Origin: Solea solea
Taxonomy: Eukaryota; Chordata; Actinopteri; Pleuronectiformes; Soleidae
NCBI RefSeq assembly: GCF_958295425.1
Contig: NC_081154.1
Location: forward strand, 15,230,938-15,294,937
Length of the DNA stretch: 64,000 nt
Direction: 5' to 3'
The notes under the pieces were generated by a model, which saw nothing but the letters and a program-made list of their open reading frames with translations, did no database searches and had not been told where the DNA came from. Made by a program: the position numbers and the translations under genes. Shown piece after piece: positions 16,901-27,761 of the stretch. The stretch's first letter is position 1. Every line of letters starts with the position of its first letter.

Positions 16901-19900
16901 AGCATGGTATCGGGCTATGGTGAAAGATCTGTCTGACAGTAAAGTGTCTGTGAACTTGGTGGATTATGGTTTCACCATTAAAGTAGAAAGACACCACCTT
17001 AGACCCATTAAACCCCAACTCCTCACGCTGCCCTTCCAGGCGGTTTGTTGCTGGCTCTCAGGTATGTGTGGGTGCGCATATGTAATATTTCTTAATTATT
17101 CTCACATGAAAGTCAATCATGCATTTTAATGAGCATATGTTCTGTTTGGTTTCAGGTGTGGAGCCCCTGGGCTCAGAATGGAGCAGTGAAGCCTTGCTGT
17201 GGTTCCAGACTCTGGTGGATGGCAAGCAGCTCTCTGCACGCGTCCTTTCTGTCACCAAACAGGGTCATGGTGTGGAGCTGGAGAGCCGGGGTTGTAATGT
17301 GGCAGCTGCCTTGATTTCTGAGCAACTAGCCAAAGTTCCTGATGAAATTCTGAAAGCGACGCATGCAAACGCAGGATCTGCAGCCGTTTACCAAGAGTGT
17401 GCAAAGAAAAATGAGCACAGTCATGGAAAGCCACTGGCCTCCAACCAACCTGGAGCCAAATCTGAAGAGCTGCCAAAGGAAGTGCAAGCAGCAGTGCCAT
17501 CTGAAGGTCAGCAGGAGTGTCAGTGTTTCCAACAAGGAATGTGTAGTGGTGGATTTTAGGAACCTGCTTGACTTTATGTGGGGGTTCTTTTTTTTTGCTT
17601 GTTTTTCAGCACCGTCTTTCCCAGTGGACTGGAAGACAGTGGAGCTGCCCCTCAACGAGACCTTTAAGCCGTACATTGCAGCTGCCATTAGTCCTTCCCT
17701 CTTCTACATACTGGCTGCCAGCCAGGGTCAGAACACTCACCTGTGGTTTGATATTTGATATCGTTCCTGTTGTAATTTGTGCATGTTTGTCTGCAGTAGA
17801 CCAGCAGAAGCTTCAGCTGTTGATGAAGGAAGTTGCTGCCTACTGTAGCAACAACCAGGCCTCTCTGTCCTCTGTTGCTCTGAGCAGACCAGGTCCAGGG
17901 GCTGCCTGCTGTGCCCAGTTCTCTGGTGAGGAAACTGTTATTATTCATTACACATACATATAACAGATCATCCTAACCACTTGGCTTTTGTTTTGTGGGT
18001 GTATCTGTTTTCTCAGTCATACTCCAGCCTGTTTGCAGCCATCTCTCTTTACAAGTGCAGCTTTATTGTTTGCCGTTTTCTCCATCTGTCTTCACATAAA
18101 ACAAATCCCTTCCTGTGTTAATATCACACGGTGACATAAAATAAACTCCACTATACTGAGAAACACAGACAGAGGTGTGCCGATAATAGGCTTAATCAGC
18201 ATTTTATAACACATTTCACAGTGGTTTACTGTTGAAATGTACTGGGATAGTCAGACTCTGGGTTGGTTGGTTTAATAGGAAATTGCGTCCAGAGTTGAAC
18301 TCTTACTGAGAGCAGGGGAAAGTCCCATCATCCAGACTTAATCGTCACTGCACATTGTTTAATAATTGCAGTATAGGGAACAGCTGATCTGTCAAAGAGT
18401 TATTCAACACAAACAGTCCATCAAGATGAATGTTTTCCTCTAATTCTTGTGGTCAACTTTCAGGTTTGTTCTTAACTCATCTTGAGACCCCACCTGCAGT
18501 TGTTACTCCTGCAGTCCTAAGCTGGTAATTTGGTGTCTGCTAGTAGATATAATTACACAGTGTGTGCTCTGTGGAGCGTAGGAGCGGCTCTTCTTTAAAC
18601 ACAGTATACAAGTAGGAGACCATACATTGGCATGCATTCCATAGTTCAGCTAACAACAGGGTCTGATTTTAATGGAGTTTTTTTGTGGCGTCTGTTGATT
18701 CTTTGCTCGTAAGGTGTCAGCGGGTTTCAACAGCAGCTGTGTAGGTGGTTTCGTCTGTGTCACTTGGTAACTGATGCGTTTTTGTTTCACCTAATGATCA
18801 GTAATGAAATGATTTTTGTTGTGTGACTATAATGATTGTTGTTGTTACAATTTGAATGCCTCTGCCACGTTTTTGGCCACATCTGATTGTTTGTGTGTGA
18901 GCAGCCAGCCCTACCTCAAAAAGTAAAGGACACATTTGGAGAAAATATTCATCACTCAAAGAATAAATTATTGGATTTGATGGTGATGGCAAAGTTGAAT
19001 GTATGTTATTTTGTACACACTAAAAACAAGAGCACATTGTTGGTTGTGACTTTATATTAGTTTTAAAGTTCTGCTCAATTGTTCTCAGAAAGCTACCAAA
19101 ATATTTGAAATAAACTTTTTTCCCCCTCCAGCTGATAATAACTGGTACCGTGCAGTGGTTTTAGACATTGGCGAGAATGAAATGAAGGTAATTTACGCAG
19201 ATTATGGCAACAGTGAAACGGTGCCATTCTCCCGAGTGTTGCCCATCCCTCTGCACCTGCTGCAGCTTCCCTTTCAGATCACTCGATGCACCCTCACTGG
19301 TAAGGATTTAGGGCAGTTATATATGGCTAAGCTATTTTTGCCTGAAATCAATTTCACACAGGACTTCATCATTGGTCTGTTGCGGTTTACTCCTTCCCCC
19401 AACCCCTCCGACCATGTTCCTAGGTAAGGAGCACTTTCCTGTGGACTGGCCAGAGGAAGTGCAGCAGTTGTTTCAAATCATCCTCTCGAACAGCGTGCTG
19501 GCCAGCGTTCAGTCCTTTGACGGATCTGCTAACATACTTTCGCTCACTCTACCCACTGAGAGTGGGGGGGAGGGCCATGTTTCTGCCATGATACTGGATG
19601 CTCTACAAGCTCTTAACAATAGAAAGACTTGTCCAAGCCCCACCCAGAAGCCCGAGCACCCTGACAGCAGCTCACCCTCTGCCATCACTCCGGCTGAGCC
19701 TCCCTGTCCACTGCCCACACCTGAAACGCAAAAGGAGCAGGAACACCCAACTACCACCAGTCTAGTCGTCACACCAGAACCTACAACCCAGACTCATCAA
19801 CAGATTAAAAATGCCTCTGCAGAGAGTTTAGTCCCAGGTATTATGCGATATTGTTACAAGAAGTCCTTATTTAGATTCAAAATAATGAATGTAAGTGAGA

Positions 19901-20870
19901 ATGTGAGTTGTAAGAATTGAAATAAATTAGCAGTTACAGCAATTTTGTGTTTCAGAAGCTCCAGCGCAGAAGACTGAGGCGACATGCAGAATGAGCACAG
20001 ACATCAGTGGTATGTACGCTTTTTAAACAAGGACACGATCCTTGACTGCTCATCTTTAAATGGTTTTGTGTCACACGTGACAAGTGACACGTTCAAGATG
20101 GTGTAGCATTGAAGTCTTTCTGTTTGAATCCCAGATCCTCAGACATCTGGCTGCCGTTGTCTTAGCCTGGAGAGCAAGGTCAGCGCTTTTAAAAATGTGT
20201 TTATTTTTTACAGCATATATCTTGGCGGCCTTATCGTTCATGATAATACCTGCATACAACTGCCATGTTTTGATTGGTGTAGCTACATGTTAAAGTAGTG
20301 TCGTCTCCATGACAACCAACACCTGTTCTCAATGCACAGCACTGCTGGTCTACTGCTGCCTTGTTTGATGAATGTGTGTCACTGAGTAACAAAGGATAGT
20401 CGGCAAACAAGGATTTCTCTATGGACTTTGGTGTGGGGAGTGAGCAAATGACACATACTTCAGACTAATTGCAAAGAAGAGAAGTTAAAACAAAATTCAG
20501 ACAATATACACTTGGTGGCTAAGATGTATTTGTTTGCCATGTTTTCAGTGAGCCACTATAATTTCACCATAAAGCTGCTGCTGCCACCATGTGGTTAAAG
20601 ATGTACTATTAATGAGCTCGTCATCAGATCCTTGGGAAAAATATTGGAATACACCTAATTTCTTTGCCTGTCTGTTATCATGAAATTTTTTTTTACCTTT
20701 CTGCATACACACACCCACTACCTCTACATTCATGTTAATTTCATACTTGTGAAGGAAAAAGTGCAATGTCATGCTTTAATGATTGTTGTCTTCCACAGAT
20801 TGATCGTCTGGAGCAGCTGCTACAGCTGCAGCTTTCTCTCATCAAGCAATTAGCTGGACACACAAAATAA
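7948..20870 (+). CDS. tdrd1: tdrd1, Tudor domain-containing protein 1 (complete)
   Basis: Twenty-five coding exons, all GT-AG and phase-consistent: 7948-8110, 8255-8292, 9411-9471, 10345-10459, 10588-10654, 10773-10853, 10951-11130, 11226-11369, 11898-12063, 12171-12260, 13131-13307, 13388-13495, 14818-14988, 15910-16167, 16267-16398, 16690-16797, 16894-17061, 17156-17506, 17610-17726, 17797-17925, 19132-19299, 19424-19837, 19956-20009, 20135-20178, 20799-20870. Total is 1191 residues, close to human (about 1180). Residues 81-117 form a MYND zinc finger (C81, C84, C92, C95, C101, C105, H113, C117). Four extended Tudor domains follow, with cores near 228-285, 440-520, 668-742 and 925-1000; motifs are YIDFGN, YLDFGN, LVDYGF and YADYGN. 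A Pro/Ser/Thr-rich linker (about 1030-1135) precedes a short C-terminal Leu/Gln-rich helix (IDRLEQLLQLQL). Known role: germ-granule scaffold binding symmetrically dimethylated arginines of Piwi proteins in the piRNA pathway. Exon 24 was inferred from phase. Confidence 0.94.
8400..8925 (-). mobile_element. dispersed DNA element in tdrd1 intron 2
   Basis: Read on the minus strand, this segment matches 58430-58800 over several hundred bases: shared words include ggttccaag.gagctgag, ctgattgg, ctccaaca.ttagca and aacagaggagtctggtgtat. It therefore belongs to a dispersed family. No transposase. Confidence 0.75.
10345..10459 (+). CDS. tdrd1: tdrd1 exon 4: main part of MYND zinc finger
   Basis: This exon encodes CKRC, YCSVVC and HRHIC, giving six of the eight zinc ligands of the MYND finger; the first two Cys come from exon 3 (9411-9471, CSYC). 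Spacing C-X2-C-X7-C-X2-C-X5-C-X3-C-X7-H-X3-C is canonical, so the finger should fold. MYND domains bind proline-rich partners. Confidence 0.92.
11375..11750. mobile_element. hAT-type MITE, copy 1, in tdrd1 intron 8
   Basis: A 376-bp element starts TAGAGCTG and ends CAGCTCTA. It is flanked on both sides by the exact 8-bp duplication TGTGTGAG (11367-11374 and 11751-11758), the length typical of hAT transposases. The interior is rich in ATTAATCGAT motifs and has no transposase ORF. A second copy lies at 15270-15598 in the opposite orientation. The left duplication covers the last codon of exon 8 and its splice donor. Confidence 0.9.
13868..14558. mobile_element. non-autonomous DNA transposon in tdrd1 intron 12
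   Basis: A 691-bp segment bounded by inverted ends TACCGTAAATTTCaGCC and GGCCGAAATTTACGGTA (one mismatch). Internal sequence near both ends repeats 'ataagccgc'-type words. There is no coding potential of note. I could not establish a clear target-site duplication, so the superfamily is left open. Confidence 0.75.
15270..15598. mobile_element. hAT-type MITE, copy 2, in tdrd1 intron 13
   Basis: A 329-bp element with ends TAGAGCTGC and CAGCTCTA, flanked by the exact 8-bp duplication CTTAGTGC (15262-15269 and 15599-15606). Its interior is the reverse complement of copy 1: the 'gacaaaacaagacattt' block of copy 1 appears inverted. No ORF. Confidence 0.9.
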
Positions 20871-21414
20871 GATTCAACACATATGCATAATTTGACTCTC
20901 CTTGTTTGTCAACTTGTTTTTGTTTCAGAAGTTGCCCTGTTAATTTTTATTTTGTAAGTAAGATAATGCACCTTTTGGACATTTGTGTTTTTAGCCCGTA
21001 GTGAAATCATTTGAACTTTAGGTTTTAAAAGTTTTGAGTTTGTCTGAAATCTCGTAAAAAAAAAAAAAAAAAAACCGGCAGGAAATAATCACTAGTTCAG
21101 GTAGGGTTGTTGGCCTTGTTCTTCTGTTTTGACACGTGTTTCACTCCATAAAGTTCCGTGATGGGAAATGAAAATGATTGTGTGGAGGTGATTTTTAGTT
21201 TGAATGCAGATTTCACACCATTACAGTAAAACACAGACAGGCTGCTATTGTGACAGGTCACAGTAGGAAAATCATAGCTGTTAATAATTACATTAGTAAT
21301 AAATAATAATAATAATAATGACACCTGGGTTACTTTTAGCTTGGTTAATTTCGGGGTGCATGTTTGTTTAATGACTTTTCTACTAAAATGTCGGAATGGC
21401 TGTTAAGGGAACTA

Positions 21415-21420
21415 AATAAA
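21415..21420 (+). terminator. tdrd1: candidate tdrd1 poly(A) signal
   Basis: AATAAA lies 545 bp after the tdrd1 stop codon, in AT-rich sequence. It is the first canonical hexamer I noticed downstream. Inference only. Confidence 0.4.
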
Positions 21421-21759
21421 GTGACCAACATACAGTTAAAGTAATGAATATGATGTTGATAAATAAAGAAAGGGGTACTTTATACTAGATGCCTTCATTT
21501 ATTGAGGATGTTAAGTTTAGGTTTCTAGTTTAAAATATTTTTTCATGTGTAATTACATAATTTCAGTAGGGTGTGGAGCATAATAAAGTCACTTTCTATT
21601 GGATTAGCATAGTGACATCTTCAAATATGAAGGTGGTAAACAGAATTGAAAATATGGCTTTTTGGACAGAAACGTGTGTGTATGGAAGCGGTTTTTCCTC
21701 GTGGAGATGAGAGATGATGAAGTTTGGAAGGCTGCAGCTCCTCCCTGTCTCCATACCTG

Positions 21760-21961
21760 CCCCGTGTCTGTGTACAGGCTGAGACAAATGAGAGTCAGCC
21801 GGTGCAGGAGCATCAGAGGTGGGCATGGCGAGGAGGAGGGGTCGCTGCTCTCCTGTCCGGACTCGGAGCAGAACACAGTGGTGCAGAAGCGCAGCTGAGA
21901 GGACTCGCGAGTGAGAGTGAGAGAGAAGCAACTGATATTCAAGGACTTGAAACTGCACAGG
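21760..21961 (+). other. vwa2: probable vwa2 non-coding first exon
   Basis: Sequence around 21730-21960 is less AT-rich and ends in a strong donor, cacagg|gtaagaac (exon end 21961). It can splice over a 5.8-kb intron to the acceptor at 27751, ten bases before the vwa2 ATG. The 5' end is not defined. Confidence 0.4.
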
Positions 21962-23447
21962 GTAAGAACGTGATGTTTTCTCTGCTGCTGCGGTAGTAAC
22001 GTTTGTTTTGATGGTGGAGAGCTCGGCCTGTTGTGACCCCTACATGCGTGTGCATGTAAAAACACCGGTGACTGCAAGACGCAACGTTTTATCAACTGCA
22101 GTTTGGTTACATTTTTCCATTGAGAAAGTACGTCACTTTTTTCCATTAATTTGAGTGGGATTTCTATATTAAACAATTACAGCAGAACTGCATGTATCCT
22201 GAACTGTAATTTTAGACTGCAGATAAATCTCAAATGTGAATCAATTTAATTCCAGATATCCAAACTTGACATTGTGTTATGTACAATTTAATCAAAGACG
22301 TCTTTAATGACAAAGCCCATACAAATGAATGGGAAAAGTGACTAATTTGAAGTTTGATTTTGGCTGGGATGAATATAGACATATGCAATACACATCTGTG
22401 TAAATACTAAAGTAGCATGTATGCAGAGGTGGGAATGCTGCTAAAATCATCTACTCAAGTAAAAGTACTTTTTACTTACATGAAATGTTACTTAAAGGGA
22501 TGGTTCAGACATGGGCAGAACTGAAGCACCATGTGTGACAGCAGAGGAAAAACAACCTGTTGAAAAGGCCAAACTGGAGAAAAAAAAAAAAAAAAAAGAT
22601 AACTATGTTATGCTGCGAGACTGCTCCACATTTTCGGCTTATTCTAATGCACATAAGCACATTAGTGTATAAGCTGTGTTGCAATGTAGCAGATCAGCCA
22701 TTTGAGTCACTGTCAAACAGCATGCTAAAATGAGAGTATTTCAAATGTAGTACACAGTGAGATTTTTATTTTTTTATTTTTCCAGTTAGGCCTTCTACAA
22801 CACAACGTGTAAATCACGTTCCTGTTTTCTTGTCTCCATCTCCAAACAGGCAACATGTTGAAAACTGTCCACTGTTTTTAACACACTGTCTGTCCCTCAC
22901 TTACTTGTAGTGGTTCATATATATATTAATTCTGTGGATTTGTATTGTGGGTTCTGTGTACAATAGACCATTTCTTTCCCTTCACGTTTTTAAAAACTAC
23001 AAGCACGCTAACAGTTAAGAACAGTTAATTTAATTCTTTACTTTTTACTTCTACACATATAAAGTCACAGCATCAGTTTAAGCTGTAAGTACAAGCAGTT
23101 GACATCAAAAGTAGATTCCATTAACCGATTTAGTCTTAAGCCTGTCATCAATGTGTTTGCCTTTTTTTCATTCTTGGCTGCAGTTGCATTATAGGCTCTT
23201 GACCCTTCACCCCCTTCTTAAACCTGCCTTTGACCTTTGACACATTTTAAGAGTGAGCAGATGTTGACAAAGAGCCAGAAAAAAGTTAAAATGCTGGATA
23301 AACAAACTTGTTTAAATGTTAGCTTGTGTTCAACAGGGGTGTTTCAAAAGTATTTGGGGGTCCTAGGCAAAAGGGGTCATTGGTGTATTGGGTCTAGTCG
23401 GGTCTCACAAAGCTGTTATTACGGTGCACTAGTCAGCTGTTTTTTTT

Positions 23448-23465
23448 GGGGGGGGGGGGGGGGGG
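23448..23465. repeat. poly-G tract
   Basis: A run of 18 G directly after a T8 run, in vwa2 intron 1. Such runs can form G-quadruplexes and are prone to sequencing-length error. Confidence 0.85.
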
Positions 23466-23505
23466 ACCTCCAAATAGAATAGTTTTTACCTGACCTTCAT
23501 GTAAT

Positions 23506-23572
23506 GTTTCACCTCTCATCAAAGAAGACTCTTCAGTTCTAAAGAAGAAGCCTCTTGGATGAGAGGTGAAAC
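23506..23572. repeat. 67-bp hairpin repeat
   Basis: Arms gtttcacctctcatcaaaga and its inverted counterpart tggatgagaggtgaaac pair over about 27 bp, with roughly 12 bp between them. The same wording is familiar from dispersed fish repeats. Confidence 0.6.
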
Positions 23573-25841
23573 TCAAGTTCAGTAGCCTACAGCCAACTCC
23601 TGAAGATGACTGTGACCTGGAAAACTTGTGAGTGAGATCCTTCAGACCTCTAACCTGATTTGTGTTTTTTTTAGGTGCAACACATTATGTCAACACATGT
23701 CCAACACTGCCTGAGGCGCTTGCTGAAAACTTATCTGTTAAACCAAGTGACAACTGGCATGACATCACCCATAAAAACTCCCCTTTTGATAGCTCAAGAT
23801 TTGCAATTTCGCTGGTGCCATGTTGCGGTTTTGCAACCAGAAATTCACATACATCGCCTGCTGTTGTCAATCACACTGGTGTCCACTTGTATGTGCCATG
23901 CTTTATTGCCCATTTCCCTCTAAATGGGAACATAATTCACAAAATCAACACCATGATCTGTTGAAGATGACCTGAAACGAGCAATTTAAGGCATTAACTG
24001 AGACAGAGCCTTCTCCATTGCAGCCCCCTCCCTCTGAAACTCACTACCCCCAACCATCTGCGACTGTTCTGACCTTTTCCTTATTCAACTTAACTTATTT
24101 GTATTTGTCTTTTTGTTTTTCCATTATTGTGCTTTTAATGTAAAGCGACTTTGTAATTATTATGAACTCATCAGGAAATGTTTACTGATGTAGTAAATCA
24201 GGTGAGAAGTAAAAAGACTGCCTTTTCCAGCCCGAAAAGGTTTAACAGCTCACGCTCACGCACCTAAGTCCATTGGGAAATTCCATGTTTTAAGCTTGCA
24301 GTGACATAGGAACTGCTAGTCTACTGCTGCCTCATTTTGTTTGAGTCTGAGTCACTCAGGTAAATCCAAACAAAGCGGAATATCAGAAAAACACATTTAC
24401 TTATTGCTGGAGGCAACAGTGGATCAATGACTTCTGTGTGGTCTCTAACGGGCTAGGGTATGAGAGAAGGATGAGTTTATAAAGCAAAACGAACAAGTTT
24501 CCAGTCAGAAGAAAATTAGAACGTTTTCCTCAGTTATTAGACTTAAACAAACATAGTGGTAAAAGTAAAAATATAACTTCATCAGATTTCCCTTTACTTC
24601 ACTTTCCTCTTCACCTTGCATCCTCTGTCTTTGCTCTCATGTTTAAATAATAACACCAGAACATTTTTGAATTACAGATAGTTGTGGCACTTAATCACAC
24701 CCTTACTTGCACCTTGTGGTGGGAAAAAAGTTTCCACATTCTCCTGTTTTAAACGTGGCGATACTTCAGGTGAGTCATTCTTAAATCATTTAAAGAGGCA
24801 GGGTGTCAACATCACACAGCTCAAACTACAGGTTAGGAGACTTGTGGATTTTTGTATGAAGTTTCTCCAAAAGCTCACACTCTTACCTAATGATAGACTA
24901 CAAAGTGGAGGCACTTCCCAACCTGCCAACTAATTCAAATCAGAGAGCACATCCATGGTTAAGGCCCTTTTAATTTTTGGGAATATCCCCTTAACTGTAG
25001 TCTTTTGGTTTATTTTCCTATAGGTGGGAAATGTCATGTTTATACTTTAATTCAAGTTGAGAAACTGTACACTGATACTTCTACAAGGAAAAACCCATTC
25101 ACAGCTCTGATTAAACTTACAATGGGTAGGATCATTAGATTAAGAATCCATTAAAACTTTTAAAGTTTTGTTTTTTTTAATTGTATATTTTACTGTAGGA
25201 AATTGTGGGTATTATTATTGAAGAGTGAGCTGACTTTTGCTTTTCACAGCTGATTGTTGAATTTGATTTGCAGGTTTGTTAAAATAGTCACATTTTGGGA
25301 TTGCAACTCTAAGATCCTCTATGCCTGAAACTCTACTCATGTTGACACACAATTTATTTATAGAATTTATAGAAGGACTGGTTACACCAATGTCATGAGT
25401 CTATTTTATTCCATTTTACAAGGTTACGATTCAATATGATTTCCAAATTGATCTGGTTTTATATCAGTTTATTTAGAGATAGGTACATGTTTATCTTGCA
25501 TGGTTATTCAACAGACTTTCACACAATGGATCTGTCTAAACTTACATTACTACAATTTTTATGTAAATGTGACCACAGTGCAACAGTTGTGGAAGATATT
25601 TCAAAGTCAGACCTTTAAAACCAAATTGATTTCGAACGGCCTCAGACTGCATCAGACATTTTGAAGGAATCACCATGTTGTCCAGCAGAGGGTGCTGTGA
25701 TGATACAAAGAAGGGACATGGCATAATATTAAAAGATCGTTTTATGAACAGATATCAGATCTTTTTGGGGCTTTTGTTTCTTGGCAGCACAGGAAGTTGT
25801 TGGTTCAAAAGTATCTAATTGGATGATGGGAGGCTCAAGGA

Positions 25842-25892
25842 GATGAAGATGATGATGATGATGATGATGATGATGATAATGATGATGATGAT
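25842..25892. repeat. (GAT)n trinucleotide microsatellite
   Basis: About 16 units with one interruption (gataat). On the minus strand it creates a spurious poly-His ORF. It lies in vwa2 intron 1. Confidence 0.9.
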
Positions 25893-26888
25893 TCAGGTTC
25901 AGTTTCTTGCTTTCATCTGTTGTCAGATGATGGTACTTCAGTTTTGATTTGTTTTTTTCCAAACAGAATGTCAAGAGTATGAACATAGAATGAAGTGAAG
26001 GTTTGTCTCCACCACAGTCATCACTGTAACAGGTGAACATACAGGAAACAGCTGGAACTGACCAAGCAGAAGTTCAGTCAGGAGCAAAATGTGACTCCTC
26101 TAATGAACGTGTTACCTGCTGTTACCACTACAAGTGTTTACGCACTCTTAAATGTGGTCGTAGTCTGCTTCTCTCTCAGTTCATGTCATTTACATTTGCT
26201 GAAAGGTTACAGTAGACGGTCGCTTATTTTTGTCTGTAAGTGTAGACAGAGAGGGAGGGAGACAGAGGAATGATGCAGAAGAATGCTTGTGAAGAGACAG
26301 CCAACTTTTAGTAGGCAGGTGTGTGTAGTGCACACTTGTATAGTCTATACCATGTGTATACTTTATTTGTAGGCGTGCATGACTGCTTCCCTCTTCTTCC
26401 TATTAGAGTCCCTGGTAGGACTGAAATCTCAGTTCATAGGAGTGAAAACACAAATGGGGCATCAACCCAGGCCTCCTGCATGCTGCATGCCTGCTCTGTA
26501 GATATGTATCAAGCGCACACACACACACACACAGACTAACACAGAAGACTCTTCTTAAAGCTGAGCTCCATCCTGCACACAATCCTATCTCTGTTTCAGA
26601 AATACACACAGCCTGGAACGTCGGTCGTCTTTAGGCACAGACTTTTGAAACAGGCAGGGCATTATGGTCAAACTTATCAGCAGCCAGAGTTAATGAAACC
26701 TTATTTTTGACTTCATATCCAACAGTGAATATAGAGAATAAGGCAGGTGACATTGATAACCCTGGATTTAAATTACATGTCGACCGATACTGGATTTCAA
26801 GGCCGATATCATTTTAATACCTAATAGTGTCCCACCCCCTTAGGACTAAAGTCACTGGGATGATATTTCTCTTACACAAGCTCTCATT

Positions 26889-26957
26889 TAATTTTCAATC
26901 AAAAATTAATTTTTGAATCAGAATTTGTTTTTGATTGAAAATCAATTTTTAATCAAA
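26889..26957. repeat. imperfect AT-rich palindromes
   Basis: TTTTCAATCAAAAATTAATT is followed by TTTTTGATTGAAAATCAATT, giving nested inverted repeats able to form a hairpin. It sits in a segment that looks like a decayed dispersed repeat. Confidence 0.6.
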
Positions 26958-27761
26958 TTGTGACCCCCTCAATCGTAATCACAACCTGTCTCCACAACAG
27001 GTGGAAGCAGCACGGCCACTGAATAGGTTTTATTAATCAGCTAAAATGATTAATCATTAGACCTCTAATTTAAGTACATGGATACATCATAAAGTAAAAA
27101 GGCACACCGTTTATCAGATATACCTTAATTCAAGCTGGAATAGACAACGTCTTGTGTTTAGCTTCTTTGCAAGGTTGTAGAATAATGGTGGTACGAACAC
27201 AACACATCCACATTTATACTGCCTATTGATTTAGACGACAGCAAACCTTAGGTTAAGGAATTATCCCTGTTTCTATGGAACATGAGCGAGGTAGTGAGAT
27301 ACAAAAACAAACAGTTGCAATATGGACCTAGAGTTGTCCTTTGAGAACGCTCTGCAGGCTCACCTGCGGGGTAGCAACACTGGAAGTTACAGCCTGGAGC
27401 TTTAAAATAACACTACTTCCCACATGGTCTCAAATCAAGCAGGTATAAGTGCTGGTTGATCATCTGCTGTTCTGGAAAGATCATATCAAATGACTGTAGT
27501 TTGAGAAAAGGATGAAGCATCGTCCTGAATATGAATTATCATCAAAACACAAATACAGAGTCCTGCAGTTTAAGATGTGAATCAGTCCATCCTTAAAGTC
27601 AATAATGTGAAAGGATTTCTCTCTCTCTGCTGTGATTGTTCTGTGTAATGTGTGGTCAAATGTAATGTGTAATATTGTGTGACACTGTAAATAATGCTGG
27701 AAAACAGAAAGTCTTATTTTTCTAAACGTGTTCCTTGGCTTATCATTCCAGGTGTCACACC

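Larger units (their letters stand above)
21962..27751 (+). other. vwa2 first intron, no gene seen
   Basis: AT-rich sequence with poly-A (22580s), poly-G (23448-23465), a 67-bp hairpin repeat (23506-23572), an (ATG)n tract (25842-25892) and a palindromic block (26889-26957). Short ORFs here lack codon structure or known motifs. The segment 23,990-24,160 resembles the 3' tail of a retroelement but was not assigned. Confidence 0.5.

Noticed and set aside
21604..22176. 190-codon minus-strand ORF
   Set aside because: No recognisable motif, no conserved structure, overlaps the presumed vwa2 first exon; likely chance.
23990..24190. LINE 3' end or domesticated coding fragment
   Set aside because: Only tail-like wording is seen; no reverse transcriptase motif, so not called.
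25729..26040. Minus-strand ORF with a long His run
   Set aside because: The His run is just the (ATG)n microsatellite read in reverse.
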